Shown one piece after another: positions 60,308 to 64,000 of a stretch of 64,000 nt of DNA. The stretch spans positions 288,886 through 352,885 of the forward strand of contig NW_002060955.1 of assembly GCF_000150275.1 (NCBI RefSeq), in the 5' to 3' direction. Source of the DNA: Trichoplax adhaerens. Its lineage: Eukaryota > Placozoa > Uniplacotomia > Trichoplacea > Trichoplacidae. A program made the position numbers and the translations under genes. The notes beneath the pieces are model-generated. The model worked only from the letters and a program-made list of their open reading frames with translations, ran no database searches and was not told where the DNA came from. How positions within the stretch are numbered: the first letter of the stretch is position 1; each line of letters begins with the position of its first letter.

Positions 60308-62870
60308 TTAATGAGGCGTCGATGGATCAAGTGTTATTTGCTTCCCAGATGGCTTTAGAGTTGCTTTTGCTAGACACTTCTTTGGAGCTGGCAAGGAAAT
60401 CTCATCATCTGAGCTAGATATAGCATACTTTATCATTTTATTCCAATTTTTTGCATCTTGAGGTATCTGAGTCTTGTAGTAGACAACACTTAATGCAGAT
60501 CGACTAGCAAGATGGCATCCACGATAAAGGGGCGATGGTCGAATATCTCGCGGAAGGCAAGATCCTAAGGAAGCTCCAGTAGGAAGTATGCAGTCTATAT
60601 CTGCTGTGCATCTAACCCATTCGGTTACTAATTTGAAAGCATTATTACCAGAAAATATCAGAATGCGCGTATCAATCATAGGTAATAGTTGATAACTTTT
60701 AACGCTTTGATCGAGGGCTTTAATCATTCCAGGGTGTGTGAAAGCTGTCACTGGCTCAAACATTGTTCTACAAATCAATCCTGATGTTGTTTTGTTAGCT
60801 TCTCTAATTAATTTGTTGAATGTTCGCTTGACAATGACCTCCGGGTCCACATAAATAACTGAGCCGTAAGATTGCAAGTTAGGCTATAGTAGAGGAATGA
60901 TCAGGTAATAGATCAGTATGTTTACATCACGTATAAAACTACGCTATAATAGAAGTAATTCGAATGCTTGCGCAAGAGTCGATAATAAATAATTCTTCAT
61001 TTTAAAATTACTTTTTATCCCAGTATTTATCATATTCTGTGGAATTGAAAAGCAACTTTTCTTTTACAATATTACGAACATGAAATAAAGTCTTACCTTA
61101 ATAATAACTGATCTCCATGCTTCTAATTTCACATTTCTAAAATGCCTAGGATAGTTTGAGATAGGAAAGTCTACTAACTGAACATTGCAGTAAGTCCTGA
61201 TCTAAATATCATACAGAAAAGAGCAGATAGTAAACAATATTAGCCTGTATAAATTCGTCAAATTTCTATGTTGTTGCTGATTAGAAAATATTTACAACTT
61301 GTTACTATATTAACACAACTGCCAATTCAGTATTTGCAGGTTATCAAATTAAGTGATACTAGTTTGAAGATAAACTATGGTAGTATTGCATGAAAATCAA
61401 GACAAAACTTGACTGTTGGCATTCATGGGAATAGATAAAGCATTCGGCATTGTCATATATCACATAATTTCGATTTTAGCTTAATAAACTCTTATAGGTT
61501 CTAGCTTGTATCGGATATTACGTTATTTAGGTCAGTCTAGGTCAATCGATCAAGTAAAGATAGTATCAGATTCAATGTAATTTGAAGTATGGTATTATTG
61601 ATCCTATATAAGTAGAGCACCATATTCTACAAAATATCATTCTCTATATTTATCCGCGACAATTATCATATCATGACACAAATTTTAAATGATAAAAGTT
61701 CTAATAAATAGATTGTACTAGTAATAGCAGTGTCTTTCGTCATCTACTCACAACTTGATATAACTATCAGTATATCATTATAGCTTGATCAAGATAGGAT
61801 AGTCAGTCAGTGAGTTCATTCAATATCTACGATTTATAAAAAGTGCCACCTAATTACGCGCCCTAATATAATATCAATACCTTCGCTTTAGTAGCTGCTT
61901 TAAGTCCTAAGTCATAAATGATAATTTCAGTCAGGGGAAGAAATTTTTGGACCGATGCAATTAATTTATCAACCCGATGCACTTGTGATTCATCAATTGC
62001 TGTTACAACCGGCGTTAGGGTAGTGCTATCCATATTGGTTGATGAATGATTACTTAAATTGTTGATGTTAGTATTGGTCGTGGACGATTTACTATAGACA
62101 AATTCACTGGGATCCCATTTCCTTCCATTTAAAGTAATATTTGCAATACAACCTCGAAAATCGTGGGCTATAACGAATCGATGCAATTTAGAATAGAATC
62201 GTTTTGGAATACCACCAACGTAAAGACCAGATGTGCTATCCACTGCATGGACATGATGGGTATTTAATTGAGTTTTAACTAAGCGGATACCATCGACACT
62301 TAGCTCGGCAATAGCCCCTAAGCGACTAGCGTTAATCCAATGCCATTGGCCATCAGTCCATTGACCATTACCTGGAGCAGCAGTTAAGAGAACGGTTCCT
62401 TGTCCGGCATTGAAGATAAATTCTATTTTTCTCTTCCTTAATTGAATTGCTAGAAAATCCTTGGTTTGCATAGTTTTATCCGCTTCATATAACATAACGC
62501 CATTTCTTGAGAAGGTACGAAAATAGAAGGAATGTTGTGAGTAATATAAAGATCGCCAAGAAGTGATACGAATTCGATTCTTGTTAGGTAATACTAAACT
62601 TCCAGCACGAATACATTCATGCGGTTTAATTTCAGGATCGCGAATTCTTTGCGGTGCTTTCCATGGAAAAACGTAAATAAAAAATAATATTACCAAGAAT
62701 GAGAAAAGAATAATCCCTTTACGACGATTAGGTAATGCGATACTATGATTATTATTGGCGAGAAATGCAGAGATTTTATTCTTGGATTCGACCTTATTGG
62801 TATTTTTCAGTTTGAAATTACTAAATAACGTATTTGCCCGTGGTCGTGGAGATAATCTTGAATCACTCAT
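60308..62870 (-). CDS. Type II membrane protein: laminin-G domain plus DUF1647-like glycosyltransferase domain
   Basis: Three exons (61881-62870, 61097-61201, 60308-60883), all phase 0, give about 556 aa. I start at the ATG at 62870, since the open frame further upstream has only GTG codons. Residues about 1-45 are basic and cytosolic. A membrane anchor follows ('GIILFSFLVILFFIYVFPW'), the usual type II topology of Golgi enzymes. Residues about 75-255 look like a laminin-G/concanavalin-type sandwich ('FIFNAGQGTVLLTAAPGNGQ', 'WHWINASRLGAIAELSVDGI', 'LYVGGIPKRF', 'HDFRGCIANITLNGRKW'). The C-terminal part has 'SVQKFLPLTEIIIYDLGL', 'YCNVQLVDFPISNYPRHFRN' and 'LQSYGSVIYVDPEVIV', the pattern of DUF1647 / nucleotide-diphospho-sugar transferase-like proteins. 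The aspartate in 'YVDPE' would be the metal-site candidate. Activity is inferred, not shown. Confidence 0.75.
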
Positions 62871-64000
62871 GTTTTGATCTTGTCTAGACTTTATTAGCAC
62901 CACATGTACTCGTAGGGTAGGATTTGATATAAAGGATGAATTCTAGTACAACATTGGATAGTCTTGCTAATCTTTTTTAAGTAGTATCTGTTGCTAGATA
63001 AGATTAACTAGTATAGACGATGGCTTATGGTTTTGAATAACGTTGAATAGGTCGCTACAGCGGGATACTGCTGGATAGCATGGCTCTGATCCGGCAAATA
63101 GTACATATGTTGTAACCTAAAGCAACAAGTTATTCTACTTTATACCGGTATATACTTTCTTTCAAGTAGCTGATTAGAAAGCTGATTAGATTCAAATCCA
63201 TATATAATTATAAGACAGAAAGATTGTCATGAATAATGATTCAGTCGTTGTAAAAAGTACGATATTAGACTAACCTTGAGCAGTATTTTGATAGAACTGC
63301 TTTAATTAATGATGATAGCACTTGAGGTGATACCAAGCAGGAGAGAAGTTTTCTTACCTTACTAAATAGATTAATAGGATAACTCTAGTTTGGTAAATCT
63401 GTTACCGCAGTTTGCATCACTGTAATAAACAGATGATGAAGGTAAGAAATAGATAACCAATAAAACGATAGATAGAAATGACGTTGAAGCAACATATGGA
63501 GCTACTAAATAGTATTGTTGAGCATCATTCAATACCGCTTGTATTATTACGATCAGGCAAGATATTCTAATTCATGTTAAATAAAATTAATTTGATATTC
63601 TATTCTTTAACAGTGCATCGATTCGTATAGGCTAACCGATTGTATTTGCGGTTAAAAGATAAATATCATTATTGAAAATTTATAAATGTATCTATCCCAT
63701 GCTAAATATTGATACGCGTTAAATAAATGAATAACAACCAAAGAAGTTCCTATTAATTCTATTTTTTTTAACCTTCTTTAAAGCCTTTATGCCTAATTAA
63801 AATTCTATTTATAAACTACTATTCGTACTATGGCACTTTTTTGTAGTCCAAAATGCGTAGGATAAGCACTCCGTCAAAACATACGAATCTATGTGCAAAT
63901 TGGATGTACCTAATTACGTCATGGTAGAAAAAAAATCCGATTTGGACAGGAAATGGTTTAAGATATATGAAATCGATCGGACGATTCTCCATTTTTTCTC
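62871..64000. other. 5' flank of the LamG-DUF1647 gene to window end
   Basis: AT-rich, with no exon, repeat array or RNA gene recognised. It lacks a GTAC cluster, unlike most other upstream regions here. Confidence 0.45.

Noticed and set aside
62871-62903. Upstream extension of the LamG-DUF1647 protein
   Set aside because: The extension has only GTG as a start; the first ATG is at 62870.

Overview
The window is eukaryotic nuclear DNA, almost certainly from an animal. Genes are split by short GT-AG introns, the DNA is AT-rich, there is a 5S rRNA gene, and several proteins are characteristic of animals: an NRF1 transcription factor, a JADE PHD-finger protein, a lysosomal acid ceramidase and an arrestin-domain protein. 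Compact genes with many introns, conservative protein sequences and many lineage-specific genes suggest an early-branching animal such as a placozoan (Trichoplax-like). That assignment is inference and not proven by the sequence. Most gene models were built by hand-splicing exons; where a gene is described as solved, every intron phase was checked.

Layout. 0-1.6 kb: 3' end of an arrestin-domain gene (+). 4.0-11.1 kb: CNBD2-like cyclic-nucleotide-binding protein (-). 11.1-17.9 kb: gene-poor, with a degenerate ~200-bp tandem array and one orphan first exon. 17.9-19.7 kb: NDUFA2 (+). 21.1-23.2 kb: ribosomal protein RPS3A (-). 24.7-26.0 kb: intronless NRF1 (+). 26.8 kb: 5S rRNA (+). 28.9-31.1 and 33.8-35.9 kb: two single-exon F-box/ankyrin-like paralogs, tail to tail. 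38.5-39.6 kb: RPL31 (-). 40.9-45.3 kb: acid ceramidase (+). 46.2-50.4 kb: JADE (-). 51-54 kb: tandem-repeat-rich gap. 55.3-58.3 kb: TMEM165/GDT1 (+). 60.3-62.9 kb: type II membrane protein with a laminin-G domain and a DUF1647-like glycosyltransferase domain (-).

The strongest pattern not explained by the genes is a family of palindromic GTAC-rich elements (core ACTGTACAGT / GTACTGTAC). They occur in dense clusters at 17.7, 23.3-24.4, 27.1-27.5, 36.4-36.9, 39.8-40.8 and 51.1-53.9 kb. Nearly all clusters lie 5' of genes. All the head-to-head intergenic regions have one (upstream of NDUFA2, RPS3A/NRF1, RPL31/acid ceramidase, JADE/TMEM165). Most tail-to-tail gaps and gene interiors lack dense clusters. 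In several places the elements have grown into tandem arrays or long hairpins. They could be promoter-associated elements, or mobile/satellite DNA tolerated in open promoter chromatin.

Functionally the neighbourhood is mostly housekeeping: respiration (NDUFA2 and its likely regulator NRF1), translation (RPS3A, RPL31, 5S rRNA), lysosomal lipid turnover (acid ceramidase), Golgi ion homeostasis and glycosylation (TMEM165, LamG-DUF1647 protein), and chromatin (JADE). No virus, bacterial system or CRISPR array is visible.
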